A DNA stretch of 17,236 nt from an uncultured Garciella sp. (GTDB lineage Bacteria; Bacillota; Clostridia; Eubacteriales; Garciellaceae). This document shows positions 1 to 7,441 of this stretch, piece after piece. Under the pieces are notes generated by a model. That model made no database searches. It was not told where the DNA came from and saw only the letters and a list, made by a program, of their open reading frames with translations. The DNA is taken from NCBI GenBank assembly GCA_900555725.1, contig USMD01000035.1, forward strand, positions 1 to 17,236. Reading direction: 5' to 3'. A program made the position numbers and the translations under genes. The number at the start of each line of letters is the position of its first letter. Position 1 is the first letter of the stretch.

Positions 1-104
1 GTGCCCCAATTTTTGAAGTTGCTGACTTTGGTATTGTAGGAGATGCCCTAAAGATTGTTCCTTACCTTACTGAAAAAGTGAAAGCAGAAAGAGCAGCTAA
101 ATAA
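1..104 (+). CDS. etfA: Electron transfer flavoprotein alpha subunit, C-terminal end (partial)
   Basis: Reading from base 3, the first 104 bases encode a 33-residue C-terminal tail ending in TAA. It contains APIFEVADFGIVGDALKIVP, the conserved C-terminal FAD-binding-domain end of EtfA, where the segment VADFGIVGD is typical. EtfAB in anaerobes couples butyryl-CoA dehydrogenase to ferredoxin and NADH (electron bifurcation) or carries electrons for other acyl-CoA dehydrogenases. The rest of the gene, and probably etfB and bcd, lie upstream of the window. The CoA-transferase that follows fits a butyrate-forming locus. I am confident of the family; the partner dehydrogenase is inferred. Confidence 0.88.
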   Translation, partial: APIFEVADFGIVGDALKIVPYLTEKVKAERAAK

Positions 105-116
105 GGTAATTTTTTG

Positions 117-150
117 ATAGCGTCCCCTTCTAGATAGGGGCGCTATTCAT
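117..150 (+). terminator. Intrinsic terminator after etfA
   Basis: The arm ATAGCG-T-CCCC (117-127) pairs with GGGG-CGCTAT (137-146), with one bulged T and a 9-base loop. It begins 13 bases after the etfA stop. The downstream tail (TCATTATAT) is only weakly T-rich, so termination may be partial and read through into the CoA-transferase gene 40 bases further on. Confidence 0.6.
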
Positions 151-186
151 TATATGCAAAAGTACAATATAATTAGGGGGAATTAT

Positions 187-1542
187 ATGAGTTTTGAACA
201 GGAGTATCAAGAAAAATTGGTAAGTGCCGAAGAGGCAGTAAAAGTAATAAAGTCCGGGGATTGGTTAGATTATGGCTGGACTACAGGGATCCCCGTAGCC
301 CTAGATAAGGCTTTGTCAGCCCGTATGGAGGAGCTTATTGACATAAAGGTAAGGGGAGGACTTCTTTTATGGGAACCAGAAATTTTTAAAATAAAAGATC
401 CAAAAAAACATTTTTCATGGAATTCCTGGCATATGTCTGGTATTGAGAGAAAGGCTATTAACAGAGGTTTTGTTTATTATAGTCCCATTAAGTATTCAGA
501 ACTTCCAAGGTATTATAGAGAATCCTCTTGCCCCAATGATGTGGCTATGTTTCAAGTAGCTCCTATGGATGAACATGGATATTTTAATTTTGGTCCTAAT
601 GCTTCCCACCTAATGGCAATCTGTCAAACCTCTAAAAAGGTAATTGTGGAAGTCAACAAAAACATGCCCCGATGTCTTGGAGGATTTGAGGAAGGCATTC
701 ATATTTCAAAAGTAGATATGATTGTAGAAGGAGAAAATCCACCTATTGCTCAGATGGGGGGAGCTAAAGAACCTAGTGAAGTAGATCAGGCAGTTGCTAA
801 GATGATTGTAGAGGAAATCCCCAATGGAGCATGTTTGCAGTTAGGAATTGGAGGTATGCCCAATGCAGTGGGAGCATTAATTGCTCAATCAGATTTAAAA
901 GACTTAGGAGTTCATACAGAAATGTATGTAGATTCTTTTGTAGATATGGCAAAGGAGGGGAAAATTAATGGTTCTAAGAAAAATATAGATCCTTTTCGTC
1001 AAACCTATGCCTTTGCTGCTGGTACTAAGAAGTTATATGATTATATAGATAATAATCCTGAGCTTATGAGTGTTCCTGTAAGTTATACCAACGATGTAGG
1101 AGTAATCGCATCTATCGATAATTTTATTTCTATTAATAATTGTGTAGAAGTAGATTTATTTGGTCAAGTAAATTCAGAGTCAGCAGGATTAAAGCAGATT
1201 AGCGGTGCCGGAGGTCAATTGGACTTTGTACTAGGAGCCTATCTTTCTAAAAAAGGTAAGAGTTTTATTTGTTGCTCTTCTACCTTTACCACAAAGGATG
1301 GGCAGGTAAAATCTAGAATTTTGCCTACCTTAACCCCAGGTTCTATTGTAACAGATACTAGGGCAAATGTTCACTATTTTGTTACCGAATATGGAAAGGT
1401 AAATCTTAAGGGATTGTCTACTTGGCAAAAAGCTGAGGCTTTGATTTCCATAGCTCATCCTGATTTTAGGGAAGAATTGATAAGAGAGGCAGAAAAGATG
1501 AAGATATGGCGTAGAACCAATAAGGAATCTTTAGCGTACTAA
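187..1542 (+). CDS. Butyryl-CoA:acetate-type CoA-transferase (acetyl-CoA hydrolase/transferase family)
   Basis: Cytoplasmic CoA-transferase of about 451 residues that moves CoA between a short acyl-CoA (probably butyryl-CoA) and acetate, the last step of butyrate formation. The N-terminal half carries the family segments DYGWTTGIPVALDKAL and FSWNSWHMSGIERK. The C-terminal half has LGIGGMPNAVG, then HTEMYVD with the likely catalytic glutamate at residue 245 (codon 919-921), then GAGGQLDFVLGA. The start at 187 (MSFEQEYQ) is preferred over the in-frame ATG at 154 because an AGGGGG ribosome binding site lies at 175-180, just ahead of 187, and residues before it do not look like the family. The position next to etfA supports a butyrate role; 4-hydroxybutyrate CoA-transferase is a close relative and cannot be excluded. 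Confidence 0.88.
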   Translation: MSFEQEYQEKLVSAEEAVKVIKSGDWLDYGWTTGIPVALDKALSARMEELIDIKVRGGLLLWEPEIFKIKDPKKHFSWNSWHMSGIERKAINRGFVYYSPIKYSELPRYYRESSCPNDVAMFQVAPMDEHGYFNFGPNASHLMAICQTSKKVIVEVNKNMPRCLGGFEEGIHISKVDMIVEGENPPIAQMGGAKEPSEVDQAVAKMIVEEIPNGACLQLGIGGMPNAVGALIAQSDLKDLGVHTEMYVDSFVDMAKEGKINGSKKNIDPFRQTYAFAAGTKKLYDYIDNNPELMSVPVSYTNDVGVIASIDNFISINNCVEVDLFGQVNSESAGLKQISGAGGQLDFVLGAYLSKKGKSFICCSSTFTTKDGQVKSRILPTLTPGSIVTDTRANVHYFVTEYGKVNLKGLSTWQKAEALISIAHPDFREELIREAEKMKIWRRTNKESLAY

Positions 1543-1571
1543 AAACAATGTAATCTAGCTTATAATATAGC

Positions 1572-1616
1572 ACCTAGAAATCAGTAGTTTGTATTTTCTG
1601 ATTTCTAGGTTTTTTT
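1572..1616 (+). terminator. Strong intrinsic terminator after the CoA-transferase
   Basis: A 13-bp perfect stem, ACCTAGAAATCAG (1572-1584) with CTGATTTCTAGGT (1598-1610), has a 13-base loop and is followed by a run of seven T (1610-1616). It ends the CoA-transferase transcript. Confidence 0.93.
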
Positions 1617-1712
1617 ATGGGATTTCATTCAAGAGAGAACATCAATTGCGATAAGAATCGTATTTTGCTATACTTTGATTTAGATAATTTAAAGGAAGTA
1701 AACGATAAATAA
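1617..1712 (+). pseudogene. Decayed fragment of a GGDEF (diguanylate cyclase) domain
   Basis: An open frame from 1617 to the TAA at 1710-1712 encodes 31 residues ending NRILLYFDLDNLKEVNDK. The block LYFDLDNLKEVND is the conserved metal-binding segment of GGDEF domains (family pattern: FDxDxFKxxND, then YGH). The stop TAA sits where the family has the tyrosine codon of YGH, and the frame after it, GKEKA, then stops again. Nothing resembling the preceding DxLTGLxNR block or the later GGDEF motif is present. The ATG at 1617 lies directly on the end of the preceding terminator T-tract and has no ribosome binding site. I read this as a dead remnant, not a microprotein. The family match is by eye. 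Confidence 0.6.
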
Positions 1713-1770
1713 GGAAAAGAGAAGGCATAAAATGCAAATAAACCTAAACCAGAGTGGAGTTTAGAAAAGA

Positions 1771-2181
1771 ATGAATATTAAAATCATAACCCAAGAAAAA
1801 ATAGGAAAGCCCTTTATAAAAAAAGGGATCAAAGAATATGAAAAACGACTTAGTAGATACTGTAAAATAAAATATATTTCAGTAAAAAAAGTAGAAGATT
1901 TGAAGAAATATCTAAAAGAAAAAACCTATCTTATTATAGTACATCCAGGTGAAAAAATGATTTCTTCTGAGAATTTTGCTGAGCATTTTCAACAATTGGG
2001 CCTGACAGGAAAAAGTGATATCGTATTTTTTCTATGCTCTCAAGATCTTTCCTACCAAAAAGCCCATAGTTACCTATCTCTTACCTCCATGAACATAGAG
2101 ATAGAGCTGGCAACTCTTATCCTTTATGAACAAATCTATAGAGCTTTTACCATTCTCCATCATTTGCCCTATCATAAATAG
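1771..2181 (+). CDS. Divergent RlmH-like SPOUT protein, probably lacking the SAM-binding motif
   Basis: This 136-residue protein is recognisable as an RlmH relative (23S rRNA pseudouridine-1915 N3-methyltransferase) by its N-terminal start MNIKIITQEKIGK, the segment IKEYEKRLSRYCKI, the central KSDIVFFL, and the C-terminal EQIYRAFTILHHLPYHK, close to the family end EQ(I/V)YRAF...(P/A)YHK. RlmH is normally about 159 residues; here the loop of roughly 20 residues after strand 2 is missing. The glycine-rich VIGGxxGL knot motif that contacts SAM reads FLCSQDLS, and the KMTFPHQ segment reads SMNIEIE. The gene is therefore either a paralogue with another role or on its way to becoming a pseudogene, although the frame is fully open. 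The ribosome binding site is weak (GTGGAG at 1754-1759, 11 bases before the ATG). Confidence 0.75.
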   Translation: MNIKIITQEKIGKPFIKKGIKEYEKRLSRYCKIKYISVKKVEDLKKYLKEKTYLIIVHPGEKMISSENFAEHFQQLGLTGKSDIVFFLCSQDLSYQKAHSYLSLTSMNIEIELATLILYEQIYRAFTILHHLPYHK

Positions 2182-2206
2182 AAAACTTTCCATTTCGTAA
2201 CTGAGG

Positions 2207-2220
2207 TCACGTTTTTATTC
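2207..2220. promoter_or_regulatory. Candidate HcpR-type operator upstream of hcp
   Basis: GTAAC-TGAG-GTCAC is a 14-base imperfect palindrome (one mismatch from GTAACnnnnGTTAC, the HcpR box I recall for clostridia). It lies about 160 bases upstream of hcp, the gene HcpR (a Crp/Fnr-family nitrosative-stress regulator) usually controls. The match is by eye; no matching -35/-10 pair is clear downstream. Confidence 0.4.
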
Positions 2221-2293
2221 TGAGTAAATTGGTAAGATTACTACAGAAACAAGGCAACAAGATGGTAAAGATATTACCTAATAGAAAGGTCCT

Positions 2294-2341
2294 ATTCTAA
2301 GGAAAACATCTATCACTAAAAAATAGATATTTTCTTAGAAT
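2294..2341 (+). other. Leader hairpin in the hcp 5' untranslated region
   Basis: An inverted repeat of about 19 bp joins 2294-2313 (beginning ATTCTAAG) to 2323-2341 (ending CTTAGAAT), with one bulged base, one G-T pair and a 9-base loop. It has no T-run after it, so it is unlikely to be a terminator. It ends about 25 bases before the hcp ribosome binding site and could stabilise the message or govern translation. Confidence 0.55.
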
Positions 2342-2379
2342 CAAGCCAAATAGAATAATAATAAATGGAGGGATTATCA

Positions 2380-4023
2380 GTGAGTATGTTTTGTTATCAA
2401 TGTCAGGAGACAGCAAAGGGGACAGGATGTACACTAAGAGGAGTCTGTGGAAAAACAGAAGATGTAGCAAACCTACAGGACTTATTCATTTATGTTATGA
2501 AGGGAATTTCCCTATATTCTGTAGAAGCAAGAAGACTTGGTGTAGTAAATAAAGAAGTAGATGAATTTATTATGAATGGACTGTTTGCTACAATTACCAA
2601 TGCAAACTTCGATAAAAATGTATTTGTTGCAAGAATAAGAAAAGGATTAGAATTAAGAGAACAAGTAAAAGAGCAATTAAGAAAAGCAGGTGGAAATGTA
2701 GAAGCAATCAATCATGATGCTGCTTTATGGACAGGAGAAAGCCTAGAAGAATTTGAAAAGAAGACTCAAACTGTTGGGGTACTTGCTACAGAAAACGAAG
2801 ATGTTCGTTCTTTGAGAGAATTAATTACTTATGGGATAAAGGGTATGGCAGCTTATGCATCCCATGCTTCCAATCTGGGATATGAAAAAGAAGAAATTTT
2901 TGCATTTATGCAAAAGGCATTGGCAGCAACTTTAGATGATAGTTTATCTGCGGATGATTTAGTAGCTTTAACTCTAGAAGCTGGTAAATATGGTGTAGAT
3001 GTTATGGCTTTATTAGATGAAGCCAATACTGCTAACTACGGAAATCCAGAAATCACAAAGGTAAATATTGGGGTAAGAAATAACCCAGCTATCCTAATTA
3101 GTGGTCATGATCTAAAGGATATGGAACAATTATTAGAGCAAACCCAAGGGACAGGGGTAGATGTTTATACCCATGGAGAGATGTTGCCAGCTCACTATTA
3201 TCCAGCATTTAAAAAATACGATAACTTCGTAGGAAACTATGGAAATGCTTGGTGGAAACAAGATAAAGAATTTGAAAGCTTTCATGGACCGATTCTAATG
3301 ACAACAAATTGTTTAGTGCCACCAAAGACTTCTTACAAGGATAGAGTATATACCACAAGCAATGTAGGATATGAAGGACTAATCCACATTGAAGAAGATG
3401 AAAATGGGAAAAAAGATTTTTCTCAAATTATTGAGCATGCTAAGAGATGCCCGGCTCCAACAGAAATCGAAACAGGAGAAATCGTAGGCGGTTTTGCTCA
3501 CAATACAGTATTAGGTCTAGCTGACAAGGTAGTAGATGCAGTAAAATCCGGTGCCATTAAGAGGTTCTTTGTAATGGCTGGATGTGACGGAAGAATGAAG
3601 AGTAGAGACTACTACACAGAATTTGCCAAACAATTACCAAAAGATACGGTAATCCTAACAGCAGGGTGTGCAAAATATAAATACAATAAATTAGACCTAG
3701 GAGATATTGGCGGAATCCCAAGGGTGCTAGATGCAGGACAATGTAATGACTCCTATTCTCTAGCAGTAATTGCTCTAAAATTAAAAGAAGTATTTGAATT
3801 AAATGATATTAATGAATTGCCAATCTCCTATAATATCGCATGGTATGAGCAAAAAGCTGTTATCGTATTACTAGCTCTATTGTATCTAGGAGTGAAAAAT
3901 ATCCACCTAGGCCCAACTCTTCCAGGTTTTCTATCTCCAAATGTAGCCAATGTATTAGTAGAAAACTTTGGTATTGCTCCTATGGGAACAGTGGAAGAAG
4001 ATTTAAAGGTATTTTTAGGATAA
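2380..4023 (+). CDS. hcp: Hybrid cluster protein (hydroxylamine reductase)
   Basis: Cytoplasmic iron-sulfur enzyme of 547 residues; Hcp reduces hydroxylamine in vitro and is linked to nitric-oxide detoxification. Near the N-terminus four cysteines in CYQCQETAKGTGC...GVC (spacing CX2CX8CX5C) bind the [4Fe-4S] cluster, the spacing of strict-anaerobe Hcp. The hybrid-cluster ligands all appear present: His in SGHDL, Glu in THGEML, Cys in NCLVPP, AGCDGR, AGCAKY and GQCND, and the Glu and Lys of WYEQKAV. I chose the GTG at 2380 (MSMFCYQCQE) because GGAGGG at 2367-2372 is 7 bases ahead of it; the in-frame ATG at 2365 overlaps that ribosome binding site and cannot be served by it. The gene appears monocistronic, with a terminator behind it and a candidate HcpR box upstream. 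No hcr reductase gene is adjacent. Confidence 0.95.
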   Translation: MSMFCYQCQETAKGTGCTLRGVCGKTEDVANLQDLFIYVMKGISLYSVEARRLGVVNKEVDEFIMNGLFATITNANFDKNVFVARIRKGLELREQVKEQLRKAGGNVEAINHDAALWTGESLEEFEKKTQTVGVLATENEDVRSLRELITYGIKGMAAYASHASNLGYEKEEIFAFMQKALAATLDDSLSADDLVALTLEAGKYGVDVMALLDEANTANYGNPEITKVNIGVRNNPAILISGHDLKDMEQLLEQTQGTGVDVYTHGEMLPAHYYPAFKKYDNFVGNYGNAWWKQDKEFESFHGPILMTTNCLVPPKTSYKDRVYTTSNVGYEGLIHIEEDENGKKDFSQIIEHAKRCPAPTEIETGEIVGGFAHNTVLGLADKVVDAVKSGAIKRFFVMAGCDGRMKSRDYYTEFAKQLPKDTVILTAGCAKYKYNKLDLGDIGGIPRVLDAGQCNDSYSLAVIALKLKEVFELNDINELPISYNIAWYEQKAVIVLLALLYLGVKNIHLGPTLPGFLSPNVANVLVENFGIAPMGTVEEDLKVFLG

Positions 4024-4068
4024 TATATAGTGTTAGTTACAACTAGCATAATAGATGAACTTACTTGA

Positions 4069-4097
4069 AATAAGACCCGAGAGGGGTCTTATTTTTT
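4069..4097 (+). terminator. Intrinsic terminator after hcp
   Basis: A 10-bp stem, AATAAGACCC (4069-4078) with GGGTCTTATT (4084-4093), has a 5-base loop and a T-run at 4092-4097. Confidence 0.92.
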
Positions 4098-4219
4098 GCA
4101 AGAAAAAAGAAATAGAATTTTAATAATCTGAAAAATCCGGGATGGTCATTGTAATTTTTATTTTTTTATTATAAGATAAAAAGAAAAGTCTAGGTTAAAA
4201 ATCTTGGAGGAAAGTAAAT

Positions 4220-5413
4220 ATGAAATTATCAAACCGAGTATTAAACACTGAGCCATCGCCTATGCGAAAACTAAATGGTATGGTAAGAAAGCTTAATGAA
4301 AAAGGGGTCAAAGTTTATCAATTAAACATAGGACAACCAGATATTAAGACACCAAAGGCATTTATAAAAGCAGTACAAAATTTTTCTGGTGATATTATTT
4401 CCTATACACCTTCAGAAGGGATTCCTGAATTAATTAAGAGTATCCAGGGCTATTATAGAATGTATGATATTTATTTTGATGAGGATGAAATATTAGTAAC
4501 CAATGGAGGAAGTGAAGCCCTCTTTTATTCTTTTATGGGTGTTTGTGATATAGGAGATCAAATATTAACTCCTGAGCCTTTTTACAGCAATTATAATACC
4601 TTTGCTAAACTAGCAGGAGCAGAAATTGTAGCGATTCCTACAAAGGTAGAGGATGATTTTTCCCTCCCTTCCTTTGAAAAATTAGAATCCTTGATAAATG
4701 AGAAAGTAAAAGCCATCTTACTTACTCATCCAGGAAATCCCACAGGAAAGGTGTATACCCAAGAAGAAATGGATCGAGTTGCAAGGCTTGCCGTAGAACA
4801 TGATTTATTTATCATTGCCGATGAAGTATATAGGGAGTTTGTATATGATGGAATTGACTATACCAGTTTTGCAAGTAGGGAAGACATAGAGAGCAGAGTT
4901 ATTATTATAGATAGTGTTTCCAAAAGATATAGTGCTTGCGGGGCAAGAATTGGTTGTATTTCTTCTAAAAATAAAGAACTTATAAGACAGTTATTAAAGA
5001 TATGTCAAAGTCGTTTATCTGTATCCATCTTAGATCAGATTGGAGCTACTGAACTTTTTAAAATTCCAAAGGAATACTTTCATGAAGTTATAGAGGTCTA
5101 TAAAAGGAGAAGGGATGTTGTCTATAAGGCTTTAAGTCAAATGGAAGGAGTTATCTGCGGAAAACCTCAAGGAGCTTTTTATATTATTGCAAAATTACCT
5201 ATAGATGATAGCGATACCTTTGCCAAATGGATGTTAAAAGACTTCTGCATAAACAATGAAACCCTACTCCTTGCTCCAGCAAAATCCTTTTATTCTACAG
5301 AGGGAATAGGCTATAACGAAATGAGAATTGCCTATATTTTAGAGGAAGAACCTTTAAAAAAAGCTATGTATATTCTGGAAAAAGCTCTAAAGGCATACCC
5401 AGGAAGAAACTAA
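4220..5413 (+). CDS. PLP-dependent class I/II aminotransferase (aspartate aminotransferase-like)
   Basis: A 397-residue cytoplasmic fold-type I aminotransferase that exchanges amino groups between an amino acid (probably aspartate or another dicarboxylic or aromatic one) and 2-oxoglutarate. Motifs in order: substrate-entry segment NIGQPDIKTP near residue 37, NGGSEAL (cofactor phosphate region), HPGNPTG with the asparagine that contacts PLP, ADEVYREFVYDG with the PLP-ring Asp and Tyr, and DSVSKRYSACGARIG with the Schiff-base lysine at residue 235. The length is normal for the family. The ribosome binding site TTGGAGGAAAG lies just before the ATG. It stands alone between two terminators, although the TrpR-like regulator follows 150 bases downstream. 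Exact substrate cannot be read from sequence. Confidence 0.88.
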   Translation: MKLSNRVLNTEPSPMRKLNGMVRKLNEKGVKVYQLNIGQPDIKTPKAFIKAVQNFSGDIISYTPSEGIPELIKSIQGYYRMYDIYFDEDEILVTNGGSEALFYSFMGVCDIGDQILTPEPFYSNYNTFAKLAGAEIVAIPTKVEDDFSLPSFEKLESLINEKVKAILLTHPGNPTGKVYTQEEMDRVARLAVEHDLFIIADEVYREFVYDGIDYTSFASREDIESRVIIIDSVSKRYSACGARIGCISSKNKELIRQLLKICQSRLSVSILDQIGATELFKIPKEYFHEVIEVYKRRRDVVYKALSQMEGVICGKPQGAFYIIAKLPIDDSDTFAKWMLKDFCINNETLLLAPAKSFYSTEGIGYNEMRIAYILEEEPLKKAMYILEKALKAYPGRN

Positions 5414-5415
5414 GG

Positions 5416-5446
5416 AAAAGGTGAATGAATTCATTCACCTTTTTTT
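5416..5446 (+). terminator. Intrinsic terminator after the aminotransferase
   Basis: The perfect palindrome AAAAGGTGAATGA/TCATTCACCTTTT begins 3 bases after the stop codon, with a tight AT-rich loop, and runs into seven T (5440-5446). Confidence 0.93.
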
Positions 5447-5494
5447 AGTTTCATAAGAAATTTTATAAAATCTAAAAAATTTTAAGTTTTACAC

Positions 5495-5523
5495 TTTACA
5501 ACTTTATCATAATGAAGTAATAT
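5495..5523 (+). promoter_or_regulatory. Sigma-70/SigA-type promoter for yerC and the ABC transporter
   Basis: TTTACA (5495-5500) and TAATAT (5518-5523) are separated by exactly 17 bases. The spacer holds an imperfect dyad, ACTTTATCAT-AATGAAGT (5501-5518), that could be an operator, possibly for YerC itself (inference). The next start codon is 40 bases downstream. Confidence 0.72.
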
Positions 5524-5562
5524 AGAAAGAAAGTAGTTTTTAAAGGAAAGGGGACGGATAAA

Positions 5563-5898
5563 ATGGAAGAGCACCATTATCATTCTAAAATACAGGATAG
5601 GTCTATAGATGAATTTTTCCAAGGAGTTTTACAATTAAAGACCATGGAAGAATGTTATAGATTCTTTGAAGATGTTTGTACCATAAAGGAAATTCAGAGT
5701 ATTGCCCAGAGGTTACAGGTGGCAAAATTGTTAAAACAAAATGTAAAATATGCTGAAATAGAAGAACAAACCAAAGCAAGTACTGCTACTATTAGTAGAG
5801 TAAATCGGTGCTTAAAATATGGAGCGGAAGGATATAACATGGTATTAGAAAGATTAGGCTATACAAACAAAAATGAAGAAGAAAAGCAAGAACCATAA
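5563..5898 (+). CDS. yerC: YerC/YecD-family TrpR-like transcription regulator
   Basis: An 111-residue helical DNA-binding protein. The core LKTMEECYRFFEDVCTIKEIQSIAQRLQVAKLL and the helix-turn-helix end KASTATISRVNRCLKYG match the Firmicutes YerC/YecD proteins, relatives of the tryptophan repressor TrpR; the ASTATISRV recognition helix is especially characteristic. It begins with a histidine-bearing tail (MEEHHYHSK) and ends in an acidic one. It has a ribosome binding site (AAAGGGG) and a good promoter 40 bases upstream, and the lipoprotein gene of an amino acid ABC transporter follows 20 bases after its stop, so the four genes probably form one transcript. A role in controlling that transporter in response to an amino acid is inference. 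Confidence 0.87.
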   Translation: MEEHHYHSKIQDRSIDEFFQGVLQLKTMEECYRFFEDVCTIKEIQSIAQRLQVAKLLKQNVKYAEIEEQTKASTATISRVNRCLKYGAEGYNMVLERLGYTNKNEEEKQEP

Positions 5899-5918
5899 AC
5901 CAAGAGGAGGTACTTATC

Positions 5919-6773
5919 ATGAGGAAAAAACTAACGATATTTACAATTTTATTATTAATGGCTTTATTATTGGCATTTGGTTGTAGTAGCAAAGAATCCT
6001 CTGCTGGGGGAAAAACTTCAGAAGGACAAGTTACTAAAGCCCAAGGAGATGATTCTTTAGCAAAGATCAAAGAAAAAGGAAAATTTGTAGTAGGATTAGA
6101 TGATGGATTTCCACCAATGGGTTTTCGAGATGAAGATGGTAACATTGTAGGATTTGAAATTGACTTAGCAAAAGAAGCTGCCAAGAGAATGGGAGTAGAG
6201 GTAGAGTTTAAGCCTATTGACTGGGCTGGAAAAGTGTTAAGCCTAAATAGTGGGGAGATTGACGTAATTTGGAATGGCCTTACTATTACCCCTGAAAGAG
6301 AAAAAGAGATCCTATTTTCTAAGCCTTATGTATATAGTGATCAAGTCATTATTGTAGCAGAGGATTCTGCTATTGAGAATAAGGCGGATCTTAAAGAAAA
6401 AGTGGTAGCATCTCAAGCAGGCAGCAGTAGTTATGATATTGTAACAGCTGATGCAGAGGTTATGGATATGATAAAAGGTGGAGAAGTAAAACAATATGGA
6501 CAATATACCCAGGCACTTATGGATTTATCTGCCGGTAGAGTAGATGCAGTTGTGATAGACGAGACAGTAGGAAGATACTATATGACCCAAAAATCCGGTG
6601 AATATAGAATATTAGAAGATAACTTTGGGACAGAGGAATATAGTATTGGATTTAGAATGGAAGACAAGACATTTAGAGATGAAATAGATAGAGTCCTAGC
6701 TGAAATGATAGAAGATGGTACAGCAGTAGAAATTTCAAAAAAATGGTTTGGGGAAGACATATTTGCAAGGTAG
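5919..6773 (+). CDS. Polar amino acid ABC transporter, substrate-binding lipoprotein
   Basis: A 284-residue extracellular binding protein anchored by lipid. A signal peptide (MRKKLTIFTILLLMALLLAFGC) ends in a lipobox with Cys22; a low-complexity Ser/Gly linker follows. The mature part is a family 3 (SBP_bac_3) bilobed domain: GKFVVGLDDGFPPMGF, GFEIDLAKEAAKRMG, IDWAGKVLSLNSGEIDVIWN, and LTITPEREKEILFSKPY with the arginine that usually binds the substrate carboxylate, then VDAVVIDETVGRYY. Such proteins bind polar amino acids (cystine, arginine, lysine, glutamine or histidine); the substrate cannot be told from sequence. It has a strong AGAGGAGG ribosome binding site and is followed 15 bases later by the permease. 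Confidence 0.93.
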   Translation: MRKKLTIFTILLLMALLLAFGCSSKESSAGGKTSEGQVTKAQGDDSLAKIKEKGKFVVGLDDGFPPMGFRDEDGNIVGFEIDLAKEAAKRMGVEVEFKPIDWAGKVLSLNSGEIDVIWNGLTITPEREKEILFSKPYVYSDQVIIVAEDSAIENKADLKEKVVASQAGSSSYDIVTADAEVMDMIKGGEVKQYGQYTQALMDLSAGRVDAVVIDETVGRYYMTQKSGEYRILEDNFGTEEYSIGFRMEDKTFRDEIDRVLAEMIEDGTAVEISKKWFGEDIFAR

Positions 6774-6788
6774 GAGGCAATTTTATTT

Positions 6789-7430
6789 ATGGAGTATATT
6801 TTAAATGCAACAGCTTTTATATTGGAAGGTAGCAAAAATACCTTGGGTTTATATGCCATTACCATAGTACTATCTGTTCCTTTGGGAATTCTTTGTGCCA
6901 TTGGAAAGCTATCTAGATTTTCTATATTAAGATCGATCATTGGGTTTTATACTTGGCTATTTAGGGGTACCCCTTTGATGTTACAGCTTTTCTTTTCCTA
7001 CTATGGCTTGGGAGTGTGGGGATTGCAGTTTACAGCCTTTCAAGCTGCTATTATTACCTTTGCATTGAATTATGGTGCCTATTTTACAGAGATCTTTCGT
7101 GGGGGAATTCAATCCATTGACAAGGGACAATACGAAGCAGCTCATTGTTTGGGAATGACTAAAAAACAGGCCATGGGAAGAATTATTATTCCCCAAGCAA
7201 TAAAAAGGGTGCTACCACCTCTATCCAATGAAGCCATTACCTTGGTAAAAGATACAGCATTGGTAGCGGCGATTGCATTATCTGATGTTACCAGAAATGC
7301 ACAACAAATTGTAAGTAGGGATTTCACTACGATTCCCCTTGTGCTAGCAGCTCTTTTCTATCTATTATTTACCACTATTGTTGTGTGGATATTTAGAAAA
7401 ATCGAAGGAAAATATGGATTTTATAATTAG
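6789..7430 (+). CDS. Polar amino acid ABC transporter, permease
   Basis: A 213-residue integral membrane protein of the HisM/GlnP type with about five membrane-spanning segments. The permease signature (EAA loop) is visible as YEAAHCLGMTKKQAMGRIIIPQA near residues 118-140, the contact site for the ATPase. The early segment WLFRGTPLMLQLFFSYYGLG is also characteristic. As only one permease gene is present it likely works as a homodimer. The ribosome binding site AGGAGG overlaps the end of the upstream gene (6772-6777) and sits 11 bases from the ATG, a slightly long spacing. Confidence 0.93.
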   Translation: MEYILNATAFILEGSKNTLGLYAITIVLSVPLGILCAIGKLSRFSILRSIIGFYTWLFRGTPLMLQLFFSYYGLGVWGLQFTAFQAAIITFALNYGAYFTEIFRGGIQSIDKGQYEAAHCLGMTKKQAMGRIIIPQAIKRVLPPLSNEAITLVKDTALVAAIALSDVTRNAQQIVSRDFTTIPLVLAALFYLLFTTIVVWIFRKIEGKYGFYN

Positions 7431-7441
7431 GAGTTTTCAAA

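Noticed and set aside
4149..4175. Promoter TTGTAA/TATAAG ahead of the aminotransferase
   Set aside because: The spacer is only 15 bases and the region is a T/A-rich tract where such hexamers occur by chance.
5792..6184. Minus-strand frame of 130 codons opposite yerC and the lipoprotein gene
   Set aside because: It lies opposite two well-supported genes, has low-complexity composition and no ribosome binding site.
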